Assembly: GCA_036365515.1 (NCBI GenBank)
Contig: CM070876.1
Coordinates: 40,107,695 to 40,171,694 of the forward strand
Direction: 5' to 3'
Source: Torymus aiolomorphi
Lineage: Eukaryota > Arthropoda > Insecta > Hymenoptera > Torymidae
Length of the DNA stretch: 64,000 nt
Positions 25,258 to 37,998 of the stretch are shown in pieces. A program made the position numbers and the translations under genes. How positions within the stretch are numbered: position 1 is the stretch's first letter; every line of letters begins with the position of its first letter. The notes under the pieces were generated by a model. The model worked only from the letters and a program-made list of their open reading frames with translations. It made no database searches and was not told the DNA's origin.

Positions 25258-25831
25258 TCAATAGGAATCACGTAGCAGTGGATTACACGGAGGGCTAAAT
25301 ATGCAATGTGATAAGTGAGAGAAAGAGAGCGAGAGAAAGAGAGAACGAGAGAAAGAGAGAGCGAGAGCGAACGTGAGTAGCGGAGCTTGGGCTTTCCAGA
25401 CCACAGCAGTTCGGATCGGGGAGGATGCGAGCGTCAAATCGACCAATTGGATGATGGATCGCGCGTGTGAAACCAAAATTAGTCAATGTATCTTTATAAC
25501 CCTAAACTTATATTTATAATTGTGGAACAGTCCGATATTTATAATGCAAACGTCTTACACGTGTTTATTGTTTCCGCATCGAAAATTAAATTTTGATCAA
25601 TCAAACCTAATTTAGCTTTTGATAACCTTGTAAATAAAGTTAGTCTAAAATAATGATGAAAGAATCTTGAATGATATTAGAGAAGTATAAAATTGATTGA
25701 TATTTTTAGTTACATTATTTTTATATAGCTACATAAAATAAGATAGAATGCAAATAAGGTTTGATTGATCTGTTCAGCATATATATATATGTGCGTGTAA
25801 AAAATGTGAATTAATGGTTAATTTAAATAAA
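25258..25831 (+). other. ced-6 3' UTR with candidate poly(A) signals
   Basis: After the ced-6 stop comes a purine-rich GAGA stretch (25316-25374), then AT-rich DNA with AATAAA at 25633-25638 and again at 25826-25831. Either could direct polyadenylation; transcript data would decide. Confidence 0.5.
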
Positions 25832-25839
25832 TTCGCGAA

Positions 25840-27316
25840 TGATAACGAATAATAGCTCTTACATTGATTCCTTTGCCAATTCGTTATCGTTGCAGTCAGC
25901 CAGTTTTAGTTTAGTCGTTTCGTCAGGCAAGTCAGTAGTGCCCATGCCTTATCCGACTAACACAATACAAGTTTTTTTTCTGTTACGTTCCGCATCTTCT
26001 TGGGCCGACATTGCATCTGGAAGCGTAATTAGGATATTCAGATTATATTGTAAGAAGAGATTTATAATATATTATATTAAGCTAAGAAACCTATTAGGAT
26101 GAATGTTGTCTATGCAAAGGACTACGCGACCGCAGGCTGTGCGCGTTTCTTACGAAAAAGAGATGAGCAACTAAACTCCTTTTAGTGCCTTATCACAGAA
26201 AAACAACATCATGCTGACTTAAAGTGCGTTTCCCATTAATTTGTATCGTATTGTTTTAAACTGCTAGAGTCGAGATACAGCAATAGTTTAATTAAATTAT
26301 TCTATTAATGTTTTCTTTACATAACATTTATTTACTACAATTTTCAACAAATTTCTCGAATCAATGTCTACTTTAAGTCTATTAAATATCATATTATTAG
26401 TACGAGATAAAGAATGGGGAATTACTTTTGAGCAGTTATTATTGTGTAATTTTGCTACAACTGTAGAATTTCAAACTGTCTTGAAACAATATTTCCTTAT
26501 TATTTTATAAGGAAATAAATCACAGCGTAAGCTAGTTATTGCTTTTGAATATGTATGATAGTAATGCAAAAGTCGCGCATTACTTCGATGGAATTCCTGG
26601 TATTCCGATTTACGTACAGCTTACAAAATTGTAAATGAATCTCAAAATTTGTTTTGTTTTATAAAAATGATTTTAAAAAATGTAGGTTTTAAATTATTAA
26701 ATTTATAAATATACTTGTGTATAATATAAGTGTATGTATATGAGTACGCGGATAGTTAAGATTAATTTTTACATGAATTTCACAAAATACAAGATACTGC
26801 GTCTCTAATATACTGCTGTAATGCAAAAAGTAATTGTGTACATATTAAATATCATGTTTGTTGCTATATTATTTAAGTATTATGTATTCGTAATGAAATA
26901 TACAGTATAATTATTTAATCAATTTGTCTGTTTCTTGCATATCTAGTTTTCCATATTAAAAGAAAAAAAAAGAAAAACTATTATAAAGAGAAGAGTAGCA
27001 TACTTAATTGAATTAAATTACCAAAATGATCGGTGATATCAGCATAGTCTGGCCGTGCGATTTGAGATAGATTCGGTCATATAAGACTGTAGTACTTACT
27101 AGGACATCCTATATTGAAGGGAAGCTTGTCCACCTAAGGGTCTGAATTTCGTCTGAATTTCCAATTTGGTGATTCCATATCTGGTACATTTTTGCTTCCT
27201 CAAAGAGGAAGCTTTGTAACGGTGAAAAAAATTTTTGAAACAAAAAATGTTCAAAAACATGTTTTAAGACTTTTGGCGCTAAAATCCGTTGTTTTTGATA
27301 AAAAAAATGTTCGCGC
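25840..27316. other. AT-rich intergenic stretch, no feature seen
   Basis: No coding potential, inverted repeat or RNA gene stands out. Open frames are short and unrelated to known families. Confidence 0.5.
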
Positions 27317-27468
<152 letters not shown>

Positions 27469-27878
27469 TAGTAGATAATACAAGCGCAAGATAGACGACA
27501 ACCGGAAGTGTCGTAAGATATAAAACGGAAGTCTTACGATGAGAAATGGAGAATTGAGAAAAATCGGAAACGAGACATAAAATTTTTCATTATTTAATAT
27601 CTTTAATATGAGAACACCTTTTGACATGAAATCTTTTGATTTGAGTAAAGCAATGAAATGGCTATCGATTAAGAGTGAGATGTTATATGGTAAAACCTAA
27701 TGCAATATACGTAAAAGCGCATTGAATTTTTCGCATACCCATTTCAAAGTATAAGTAGTGCGGTCGTCCCTCAGGCTCTTTCTACATTGGACAGATACTT
27801 GCCTTCGGAGCGCTCCCGCGCTCCTTGATATGGTTTATAATTCTTTAATTAATATCTCAAAAACTTTTTCACTTATCC

Positions 27879-28288
27879 ACTCAAAATTTTTACCAATTAT
27901 TACACTTATCGAGTACAACATTGTGTTAAAATTTGAAAAGGTTATGTTGATTTGTTTCCGAGAAAAAAATTATTTTTGAAAACAAGTGCGTTTTCTTTCG
28001 TTTATGATAACAGGAGTAAAAATCAATGAATCGTTTTGAAATTTGGCAGAGAAGTAACATTTTTATATGTAAGGATCAAGTTCTTTGCTCACAAAATCTG
28101 ACCGTTGTGACCAAAGATATTTCAAGTTAAAATTTTTTCATAAATTTATTATATTTACATTTTTAAAAAGAATATTCGATTGATTGACTCAAAATTTTTA
28201 CCAATTATTACACTTATCCAGTACAACAAAATTTCAAGAGGTTATGTTGATTTGTTTCTGAGAAAAAAATTATTTTTGAAAACAAGTT
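27879..28288. repeat. direct repeat pair, about 105 bp
   Basis: Segments 27879-27987 and 28187-28288 are near-identical, sharing words such as CAAAATTTTTACCAATTATT and AAAAATTATTTTTGAAAACA, and are about 200 bp apart. This is a tandem duplication or two copies of a repeat-family module. Confidence 0.8.
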
Positions 28289-28559
28289 GTGAAAAATTTA
28301 CTTCTGTTTTTAAAATTTTAAAAATGTAATCGATAAATTAGTTTGAGGAAGCATCTTGTTTACTTTCAACTTAAAATAGAACTTCTACTAAAAACTTTGA
28401 TTAGAATTATTATCCATAAGAATTTAATAGTTTTACCTATACACGGAAAAAGCTATGGTATTCTTTTTACACCACAAGGTGGTCTTGAAAATTCACCACA
28501 GTATTATGGCATAAAGAAATAACTTCGTGGAATAAAAATATTGCCATATTGGCGTATAT

Positions 28560-28699
28560 TTTACGCCACAAAGCTGTGGTGACTACCAAACCCGTCCGTG
28601 GTGTGAAATCACCACTACACTGAGACTTGCTCACTCGCAAAAGTATAGTGGGGCTAGATAGACTCGCGCGTGGTGTGGAATCTCTCCCACGGTGGGACT
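28560..28699. repeat. 71-bp tandem repeat, left part
   Basis: About two units of a roughly 71-bp repeat containing GACTCGCGCGTGGTGTGGAA and GGTGGGACT. The array is cut by the hAT insertion, and the same unit resumes at 33034. It is the pre-insertion host sequence of the hAT. Confidence 0.8.
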
Positions 28700-29379
28700 C
28701 AGGCCCGTCTTTCGTGGGCATGGGACCCTAGGCTAAGATGGCTTGGGGGCCCCCTTAAGGAATTTATTTTCTTGTTGAACATTAGCCATACAAATTTTTA
28801 TACAGTTTTAACATTCTCTTTATATAAACAAAATTCTGTTAGATAATGTTTACATTATATTATATAATGCTTATAACAACATTAACAGTTTGTACGCACT
28901 TTAACAAATTATGACCCTTATGCGTTTTTACGTGCGATAATAATTTCTTGGCATTATTTTTAATTACTATTAATTTTAATAACTGTTAAGTTTTAATTAC
29001 TGTTAACTTTAATAACGATTCAAATTTTTGGAGCACGACAGAATGATTTAAAATGAATAGAGGAGCAAATTTGAAACCTTTTCATTCGCTCATTATAGCT
29101 ACCGCAAAAGGACAGCAACAAAAAATATAAAATCTAATATTAGCTTTAGCAGACGGATCAACCTCAACAAAAGTAAATGGTTTGATAAATAACTCTCTTT
29201 CGTTGAATTTTTTTATTCTTTATTTTTTAATGCACAAATCGCAGGAATCGGCAGCGTCGCGACTTAGAGAGCATGTTTATGCCTTTTCGACGTTCAACTT
29301 CAAACCCTTGTAACTTTTGAAGGAATCAACCTTATTAATTTATAAAAAGGGAATTAAAGCTCTTTTTTTATAGATATTT

Positions 29380-29585
29380 TTGTGTATGATGGTCACTAAC
29401 TGTAGCGGTGAACGATCATTTTCTGAGTTGAAATTCATCAAAATGACTACCGCAATACAATGTTGAACTCCAGGTTAAATTATCTTGCTCTAATGTTTAT
29501 TGAATCAGATGTGTTAAATAAAATAAATTTTGAAGATTTAATATCTGATTTTTCTTTAAAAAAATGTAGAAAAAGATTTAACTAA
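29380..29585 (+). pseudogene. hAT transposase C-terminal remnant
   Basis: The translation contains CSGERSFSELKFIKM, matching the hAT dimerisation-domain pattern ERSFSxLKxIK. After an in-frame stop and a frameshift, the neighbouring frame continues LNYLALMFIESDVLNKINFE and ends at a natural TAA. These are the last 60 or so residues of a hAT transposase. The zinc finger and catalytic parts are not visible, so most of the gene is deleted. It lies in the orientation expected inside the hAT tips. Confidence 0.75.
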
Positions 29586-29641
29586 TTGTTAAATGTTTTT
29601 ATTATACTAATTTATTTTATTATAATTATAATATTTTACTA

Positions 29642-32628
29642 GACATAGGCTGATTTGTGCACGTAAGAATTGTGCACCGATTTATTGTGTACAGAGAAAA
29701 GAAAATTTTGTTCACAAAACGTTTTTACTTTTGCACAAAAAATTGTATACTTTACGGAAAAAGATGAAATTCAGTAATGTGCACAAGATTGTTGTGCACA
29801 ATAACATAAAATAATATTTCAACCAAAAAAAGTATTGCACACTGTGCTTATTTATCGTGCATGTAATATAGGGCTGCGCGATTGTGCACAAATAAATTCA
29901 TTAAAAATATATCTAACCGATTGTGCACAAATCTATTTATTTAATTATTGCTCGCCGATTGGGCACTAAGTCTAGTTCATACGAAGGTTCATTCGAAGTC
30001 TTATAGCAGTGTTGCCAGATTGGGCAATAAGTAGCGAATTGGGCTAGTTTAAAAGCTGAGTTCGCGGAAAAAAATCGAGATGGCTATTTATAGGGAAATG
30101 GGCTCCAAGACAGTACTGTTAATAGCCGATATGGCTATTGTCTAGCCAACAACATTAAATTTTAAAGCAAATAAAAATTCCAAAACTCAAGTAACCGGAA
30201 GACGCGGGTTCTACGTATATACGGGAGCGCGTCAGACGTGTATACAAGGCAAAATAATTATGTAAATAATTCTTAACCCCAATTACGCGGGAGGTGGTTC
30301 TACGAATATACGGAAGCGCGTCAGACGCGCATACAAGGCAAAATAATTATGTAAATAATTCTTAACCCCAAGTAGGCGGGTGATGCGAGTACCACGCGTA
30401 TACGGGAGCCCGTCAGACGTACATACAAGGCAAAGTAATTATGTTAATAATTCTTAACCCCAAGTAGGCGGCGGATGCGAGTTCCACGCGTATACGGGAG
30501 CCCGCCAGACGTGCACACAAGGCAAAATAAATATGTATATAATTCTTAACCCCAAGTAGGCGGGGGATGCGAGTTCCACGCATATACTGGAATAAGACAG
30601 ACGTGTATACATGGCAAAATAATTATTTAAATAATTGTTAATTCCAAGTAGGCGACGGATGCGAGTTCCACGTATATAGGGGAGCGCGTCAGACGTGCAT
30701 ATAAGGCGAAATAATTATATAAATAATTCCTAACCCCAAGTAGGCTGGGGGTGCGAGTTCCACGCGTATACGGGTGCGCGTCAGACGTGCATACAAGGCC
30801 AAATAATTATGTAAATAATTCTTAACCCAAAGTAGGCGCGGGATGCGAGTTCCATGCGTATACGGGAGCACGTCAGACGTGTATACAAGGCCAAATAATT
30901 AGATAAATAATTCTTAAATCCAAGTAGGCGGGGGGTGCGGGGTGCGAGTTCTACGCGTATACGGGTGCGTGTCAGACGTGCATACAAGGCCAAATAATTG
31001 TGTAAATAATTCTTAACCCCAAGTAGGCGGGTGATGCGAGTTCCACGCGTATACGGGAGCCCGTCAGACGTACATACAAGGCAAAATAATTATGTAAATA
31101 ATTCATAACTCCAAGTAGGCGGGGGATGCGAGTTCCACGCGTATAGGGAAGCGCGTCAGTCGTGCATACAAGGCAAAATAATTATATAAATAATTCTTAA
31201 CCCCAAGTAGGCGGGGGGTGCGAGTTCCACGCGTATACGGGAGCGCGTCAAACGTACATACAAGGTAAAATAATTCTGTAAATAATTCTTAACCCCCAAT
31301 AGGCGGGGGGTGCGAGTTGTAACCATATACGGAAGCGCGTCAGACGTGCATACAAGGCAAAATAATTATGTAAATAATTCTTAACTCCACGTAGGCGGGG
31401 GATGCGAGTTCCACGCGTATACTGGAATAAGGCAGACGTGTATACATGGCAAAATAATTATTTAAATAATTGTTAAACCTAAGTAGGCTGGAGATGCGAG
31501 TTCCAAGCGTATACGGGAGCACGTCAGACGTGCATACAAGGCAAAATAATTATTTAAATAATCCTCAACTCCTAGTAGGTATACGCATGGAACTTGCATC
31601 CCCCGCCTACTTGGGGTTAAGAATTATTTACATAATTATTTTGCCTTGTATGCACGTCCGCCTTATTTCAGTATACTCGTGGAACTCTCATGCCCCGCAT
31701 ACTTAGGGTCATAATTATTTACATAATTATTTGGCCTTGTATGCACGTCTGACGAGCTTCCGGATATTCGTAGAACCACCCACTGCCTAATTGGGGTTAA
31801 GAATTATTTACATAATTATTTTGCCTTGTATACACGTCCGACGCGCACCCGTATACGCGTGGAACTCGCACCCCCCGCCTACTTGGGGTTAAGAATTATT
31901 TACATATTTATTTTGCCATGTATAAACGTATGACGCGCTTCCGTATACACGTGGAACTCGCATCCCCCGCCTGCTTGGGGTTATAAATGATTTAAATAAT
32001 TATTTTGTCATGTATAAACGTATGACGCGCTCCCGTATACGCGTAGAACCCGCGTCTCCCGGCTACTTGAGTTTTGGAATTTTTATTTGATTTAAAATTT
32101 AATGTTGTTGGCTAGACAATAGCCGTATCGGCTATTAACATTACTGTCTTGTATAAGCCCAATTCGCTATAAATAGCCATCTCGATTTTTTTCCCGCGAG
32201 CTCATCTTTTAAACTAGCCCAATTCGCTATAAATAGCCATCTCGATTTTTTTCCCGCGAGCTCATCTTTTAAACTATCCCAATTCGCTACTTATTGCCCA
32301 ATCGGGCAACACTGCTATAAGACTTCGTATGAACTAGACTTTGTGCACAATCGGTTAGATATATTTTTCATGAATTTATTTGTGCACAATCGCCCAGCTC
32401 TATATTACGTGCACGATAAATAAGCACAGTGTGCAAGACTGTTTTTGGTTGAAATATTATTTTATGTTATTGTGCACAACAATCTTGTGCTTATTACTGA
32501 ATTTCATCTTTTGTGCAAATTTTTTGTGCAAAAGTAAAAACGTTTTGTGAACAAAATTTTCTTTTTTTTTCTCTGTGCACAACAAAATCGGTGCACAATT
32601 CTCACGTGCACAAATCAGCCTGTATGTT
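29642..32628. mobile_element. Foldback-like element with long repeat-built arms, nested in the hAT
   Basis: The two ends are inverted copies: about 300 bp rich in GTGCACAA words beginning GGCTGATTTGTGCACG, then about 120 bp containing AATAGCC and GGGCAA motifs, then arrays of an 89-bp unit pointing toward the centre. The turning point is near 31,570-31,600. A possible 8-bp target duplication TTTTACTA flanks it (29634-29641 and 32629-32636), but the sequence is AT-rich and could match by chance. There is no coding frame. The architecture matches Drosophila FB-type elements in style; family membership is inferred. Confidence 0.75.
30190..32070. repeat. inverted arrays of an 89-bp unit
   Basis: About 16 copies run in one direction (30190 to about 31,570), then about 6 copies run in the opposite direction (about 31,580-32,070). 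The unit contains AAGTAGGCGGGGGATGCGAG, CGCGTATACGGGAGC, GTCAGACGTGCATACAAGGC and AAATAATTATGTAAATAATT. Copies differ by a few substitutions. They form the inner part of the Foldback-like arms and generate false short frames. Confidence 0.9.
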
Positions 32629-33033
32629 TTTTACTATAATATGTTATTATTTTATTATAATATATTTATTTATTCTAATTTATTTAGAACTTTATTAAAA
32701 AATTTTTTTCTTCACTGATACAAAAGTTTCATTTTTGCTATAAATCACAAAAAAAATCTTTTTCATACCCTATACCCTGATCGAAAATCAAAAGCGCGAA
32801 TATAATAGTTTTGGTCTAGGTATGGTGAAAAATAGTATATGCATTACCAGGAAAATTATTCAGCCAACATCTTATGTTTTCCGCCATCGCCTTCGGCTCT
32901 GGTTGCAATTTACACGTAACGAATCGAGTTGTGGACTGTCCAAATGTTTTTTCCTCCCAAGAACGGCGGGGCCCCTCTCAGGCCTGGGGCCCTAGGCACG
33001 TGCCTACCCTGCCTATGCTTAAAGACGGCTCTG

Positions 33034-33285
33034 GTGGGACTTGCTAACTCTCACAATGTTGTGGGGCTTGACAGACTCGCGCGTGGTGTGGAATCTCCCC
33101 CACGGTGGGACTTGCCCACTCTCATAACGTTGTGGGGCTTGATAGCCTCGCGCGTAGTGTGGAATCTCCCCCACGCTGGCACTTGCTCACTCTCACAACG
33201 TTGTGGGGCTCAACAGACTCGCGCGTGGTGTGAAATTGCCATCACACTGAGACTCGTTCGCTCTCGCGAAGTTGTCGGGGTTGCA
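33034..33285. repeat. 71-bp tandem repeat, right part
   Basis: Three full units and a partial one, each with the order GGTGGGACTTGC, CTCTCAxAACGTTGTGGGGC, GACTCGCGCGTGGTGTGGAA. It continues the array seen at 28560-28699 across the hAT insertion, and its first 8 bases are the right copy of the target duplication. Confidence 0.85.
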
Positions 33286-33871
33286 TAAATAAGTTTGAGT
33301 TTTGGTAAAAAGAATGTTTTTTTTACAAATATCCTTTTCTTATTAGTAAAAACTACATATTACATTTTTCAATTATTAAAATATCATGCGGGGGGAAGAG
33401 AACATTTCTTAAAATTATTTTTTACAAAAATATTCCAAAGCCTTTTCTTAAAAACCTTTTTTATAATCCCTACCGCTGACATAACTTATTTCAAAAACCT
33501 TTCTGGAAATATTATTAAAATGTTTTTTTTTTTTCATGAAACATTTCAGAAATTTTCATACATATTTATGTTATATTACGTTTCATAACGTATTATCATA
33601 AAATCTAATTTTTAAATTTGGTATTTTTGTAAGTCGAGAAATTTTACATAAAGTAATAATAAAAATCACAAAAAATACAAGAAAACTTAAAATCAGGAAA
33701 TTTTTAGATTTGAATCTTTTCAAATGATAACTATAAATCATAATACAAAAAATATAAAAACTTAGTCTCATGAAAATCCTTTACCTGGCTGGTCATAAGT
33801 ATAGCAAAGTCAAAATATTGAAAATACTTCATCGATGCATGAGATGGATTTCGAAACTTCTAAATTAGCTT

Positions 33872-34385
33872 ACATCGTCGCGCGGTACGAAGAAAAGCCA
33901 ACTTGGAAGTTACAGGCGAAGAAAAGTCGAAAACGCGTCTAAGACGAAGAAAAGCCAGTTTGGGACCTCCTAGACGAAGAAAAGCCAGTTTGCGCCCTCC
34001 CAGACGAAGAAAAGCCAGTTTTACTTGTCTCAGACGAAAAAAAGTCAGTTTGCGCCGTTCCTGCGGAGGAAAAATCCCCCAACTGACTGCATCTAATCAA
34101 TTACTAGTTATCTTATTATCTTGACTGACCATCTTTTTATTTTTTATCTTATCTTTTTATATTTTTAAAAAGAGTTTTAATCTTTTTGGTTATCTTTATC
34201 TTATCTTATTATCTGAAAGTTATCTATAAGATGCCATCTAAATGTTACTTTCGTTTGTGAAGTCAAACTGGCTTTTCTTCGCCTGGGAGGGCGCAAACTG
34301 GATTTTCTTCGTCTGGGAGGACCCAAACTGGCTTTTCTTCGTCTTAGACGCGTTTTTGGCTATTCTTCGTACCGCGCGACGACAT
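33872..34385. mobile_element. foldback element made of 30-bp repeats
   Basis: The ends carry inverted copies of CGTCGCGCGGTACGAAGAA. Inside the left arm are about five tandem copies of a 30-bp unit (AGACGAAGAAAAGCCAGTTT plus GCGCCCTCCC); the right arm has about three inverted copies. A 120-bp AT-rich spacer separates the arms. No target duplication is clear and there is no gene. Confidence 0.75.
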
Positions 34386-34389
34386 AGTC

Positions 34390-35320
34390 AGAGGTAATGT
34401 CTCTGTAATAAATTACTTGAAAGTAATTCTAATTATATTTTCTTCATTCCTGCGAAAGACATTTGATGTAAATCCAAAGGTGTAATATTGCTCTAACTTG
34501 TTTGTATTACAGAGTGAGGTGGAAATATAATACACTATTTGAGAACCAAAACAAAGTCTTTTATATAATAGTAAAACTATTATACCAAACTAAACCAAAA
34601 CAAAGTCTTTTATATTTATTTTTTATTTATTTATTTATTTATTTATTTACAAGAAATTTTTTAATTTTTACAAGAAAAAATTCTTTTTTTTGTAGAAGTA
34701 CAAATAATTCTTATCGTAGAAACAATGTTGTTTTACTAATGAATGCGTTAATAATTCAAAATAAAATATCAACAGACTTTTTCATATAACTAGCTGTACA
34801 AAAGTGTAACCCGAGATGCAGAAATTTGCCACCAGGCGGTGATACTTGTATGTTGCGCACATAGCGAATAAAGATAACATTATGTTGGCTGTTCGAAAAG
34901 TTTAATTTGATGTTATTTTCAAAAAAGATGGTAAGATTAAATTAAACCTTATTATTTTTAATTCTTCTAAAATGCATTTATATAATTTAAATTGCTGATA
35001 AAAATTTTTCTTTTAAAAAATTATGTTGTACTTTTATAACTATAAAATATAAAAAAATATTTCAATTTCAAATCTTGGAGCACATTCGATTTTAGAATAG
35101 CAGTATTTGTACAAAGTATCTGAGACATTTTCAATCTCTTTTTTTCTTTTAAATTATTATTATTTATTTATTTTTTTTTTAAATTGTCTTATTAATATAA
35201 TTGTAAATTACACCATTTAAGAAATTCGAAGCATATTTTTTAGAAATATGAATACTAATATTTAACTTTTAGTTATTATACATTGCTAGTTTAACATGTT
35301 ATTTTAGATGCTTCCACACG
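34390..35320. other. AT-rich stretch with (TTTA)n
   Basis: No gene. A short TTTA tetranucleotide run lies at about 34617-34650, and a TTATT-rich stretch near 35,150-35,180. Confidence 0.5.
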
Positions 35321-35321
35321 C

Positions 35322-35548
35322 TAAAAAAATCGACGTGGATCAGCTCGGTGGAGTCGGCCGTAAATCAGTCCTGTAGCATCGAGCTGGTTTAAGTCGGGCT
35401 CATCAGGACTGTTCTAGCTCGGTCTACCGAGCCGAATCAGCTCGATGGAGTCGGTCTTGAATCGGTACTGTGTCCGATGTAAACCAGCTCGATGCTACAG
35501 GACTGATCCACGACCGCACTACGGAGCTGATTCACGTCGATATTTCTT
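35322..35548. mobile_element. small palindromic MITE
   Basis: Arms of about 65 bp are inverted copies: ATCGACGTGGATCAGCTC on the left, GAGCTGATTCACGTCGAT on the right, and both contain the word CAGTCCTGTAGCATCGAGCT or its complement. The middle repeats the motifs CAGCTCGATGGAGTCGG and GAGCC. No coding capacity. Confidence 0.7.
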
Positions 35549-36055
35549 TGCACGCAGTTCTTCAAATTTCTTTTTTGGCCCAAAAAAAAATTTTGAGCAT
35601 GTAAATATGTTACAAAAGAAGAGCTTTTCAAGTGCAAAGGTATTGATACATTGGATTTTAACGAAGATAAACATAAAATACGAAAATACGTGAAATCTCC
35701 ATGTTATTTAAATGGGAAATGTCGACGCTTACAGGCACGTATTAATGACCTCCAAAAAAATTCTGCAAAGCGGCAAATTTCTTTTTTTTGACCAAATATT
35801 CGATCTAGGGGGCGATTGCACCGATTAAAAAAATTTGGGAAATAACGGACACCCATATATATCAACACCTTTTTCTCAGAGTTTGCCTATGATAGCGTGA
35901 CTAAAGAAATAAGGACCCTCAGGGTATTGACTCTAGATTTGTCCCTGAAATAGTGGTTTCGTCCATATTATTATGGGGACGGTCCCCGTACTCCGGTATG
36001 TCCCCGAAGTATATAGTAAACGTATACGTTTTTGTCCCCAAAGTATGGCAAAGAT

Positions 36056-36076
36056 CTGTGTGTGTCTGTGTGTGTG

Positions 36077-36117
<41 letters not shown>
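36056..36117. repeat. (TG)n/(AC)n microsatellite with internal inversion
   Basis: A TG run turns into an AC run at TGTGTATACACA, making a perfect small palindrome, then AC repeats continue to 36117. Confidence 0.95.
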
Positions 36118-36118
<1 letters not shown>

Positions 36119-37348
36119 ATAATATGTTAACAAAGAAATTTATATTAACTATCACTGACTACTTCATAAGGTAAAAAAATTCTTAAATTTTGTTCTCTTT
36201 CTGCGGAAAAAGTGGATAATCTGACGTACTTGGCTTGATATGTATTTTTCCCCCTGTCATAAAAAATGCATTTTTCTAAAAAGTGTATTGTTTAGTAATA
36301 ACTCATGCATATCTCATTTTTCAATTTTTATCAAAACATATCATGCAGGGGATAAAAGAGATTACATATATGTAATAACTTCTTAATTTTTTTTATTACG
36401 TATATTATGCGAAAATATAATATTACAAAAATATATTTGTTATTATTAATTCATTGGAAACGAATGTTTTGTTAACAAAAAATACGTGTTTTAGGTATGT
36501 TTAAAAAAATATTGTATAAGTATTCCCGTATTAACGAGAAAAAAAATTATTATGTAAATACTTCGAAAAATTATCGCATGGAGCCAATAACAGTAACGTA
36601 CGACACAGATTTTTTAAATACCTGTAAATGAAACCATTAACAGATTATTACTTTAGAAATAATTGATATTTGAAACAATATATATAATAATAATATTTAA
36701 TACATACAAATGCAAAGCTTTCCAGATCTAAAACAACTAGCTTATTTGCTGTAAAAGTGCATGGCACTGTACTGCGTAGCATAATAATTCTTAAAAGTTG
36801 TTTTGTCTTCGACGAAGAATTAAACCAATTACAATGGAAACTGCAAATTATAGAAATAAATATTCAAATATAAAACGTTTTTTAAAAAAAGAATGCGACC
36901 TTATTCAGTAAATATATTTTTTCCCTTCGATACACGTGATAAATATTATTCTCGCACTAGTATCGAAGTGTACCATTGTAATAGTACATTTCGATATTAG
37001 GGTACTTGTCGCGATTTGTGTGCCTGTCTCCATTTGCGTGCTCTGTTATTTAAACGCGACATACGAATAAGTAGATATGAAAACAGCATTGAAATAATTT
37101 GTTTTAAAAAATTAAACTATTTAGCTTTTATAAGATTTAAGTGTCAATCTTTTTTAGGCAGTACTAAAATTGCAATAATGGTTTAAAAAGTACAACTTGT
37201 GATTTGGAAAGATTCATTAGTTTTTCTTATTCGAAGGCTTAGAGCATATACTCCTGGAGGAAGCATGTCGTGTTAAAAAATCGTGGTCGGTTTTCGTACG
37301 GTGCAAGAGAGACAGAAGATAAAGTGTCCCTTGTCTGTCTCTCTCACA
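36118..37348. other. AT-rich stretch, no feature seen
   Basis: No gene, tandem repeat or inverted repeat that I can support. Confidence 0.4.
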
Positions 37349-37766
37349 CCCCGTTGAAAATATCCACCTGGAATACCAGCTGGAATTCGAGGTAGATATC
37401 CAGCTGGAATCCCAGATGGAATTCCAGCTGTACCTCCTTTTTTTGGACGAACTCCAAGTGGATTACTAGCTGGAATTCCAGGTAGATATCCACCTGGAAT
37501 TCCAGGTAGATATTCACCTGGAATTTCAGGTATGTATCCAGATGAAATTTCGGCTGGTATATTGTTACAGCTTTTTTTTTACGAACTCCGAGTAGGTTGC
37601 TTGCTAGCTGGAATTCCAGGTGGATATCCAGCTGAATATTCTACCTGGAATGCCAGGCATGTAAAGACATTCCAAAAACGAGGCACGCCTCGTAGTTCGA
37701 CATTCCAATGACATTGGAAAAGTGTCCGGACGATGCCATTTGTCTTCCTTATCTACCTTTGACGTT

Positions 37767-37998
37767 ACTTACTTAGTAAGGGGAGTTTGCTCCAGCTCGC
37801 CGCCTAGCGGATAGCCGCAGAGATTGCCAGCGCCCTAACTCAGTAGAGTGGGGGAAGCAGCCGAGAAGACGGCTCCGCTCGGTGTATGGCGCGCGCCGCG
37901 GCTTTTCGCCTTTCTCGGGACTCGGGACTGTTTACGTCGGCGATCTCTGCCGCTATCCGCTAGGCGGCGAGCTGGAGCAAACTCCCTTTACTAAGTAA
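37767..37998. mobile_element. palindromic island, copy 1
   Basis: Ends are inverted copies of TTACTTAGTAA plus GGGAGTTTGCTCCAGCTCGC, followed by CGCCTAGCGGATAGC. The GC-rich middle contains GCGCGCGCCGCGGCTTTTCG. MITE-like; also present at 38474, 39306 and 40259. Confidence 0.75.

Larger units (their letters stand above)
28700..33033 (+). mobile_element. hAT-superfamily DNA transposon with 8-bp target duplication
   Basis: The left end starts CAGGCCCGTCTTTCG and the right end is the inverted form of CAGAGCCGTCTTTAAG, a typical hAT tip. It is flanked by perfect 8-bp direct repeats GTGGGACT (28692-28699 and 33034-33041), the hAT signature. Inside are a decayed transposase C-terminus (29380-29585) and a complete Foldback-like element (29642-32628). 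The element is dead as an autonomous unit. Confidence 0.85.

Noticed and set aside
30689..31706. Several 60-78-codon frames with similar products
   Set aside because: Translations of the 89-bp array of the Foldback-like element, present only because the unit is repeated.
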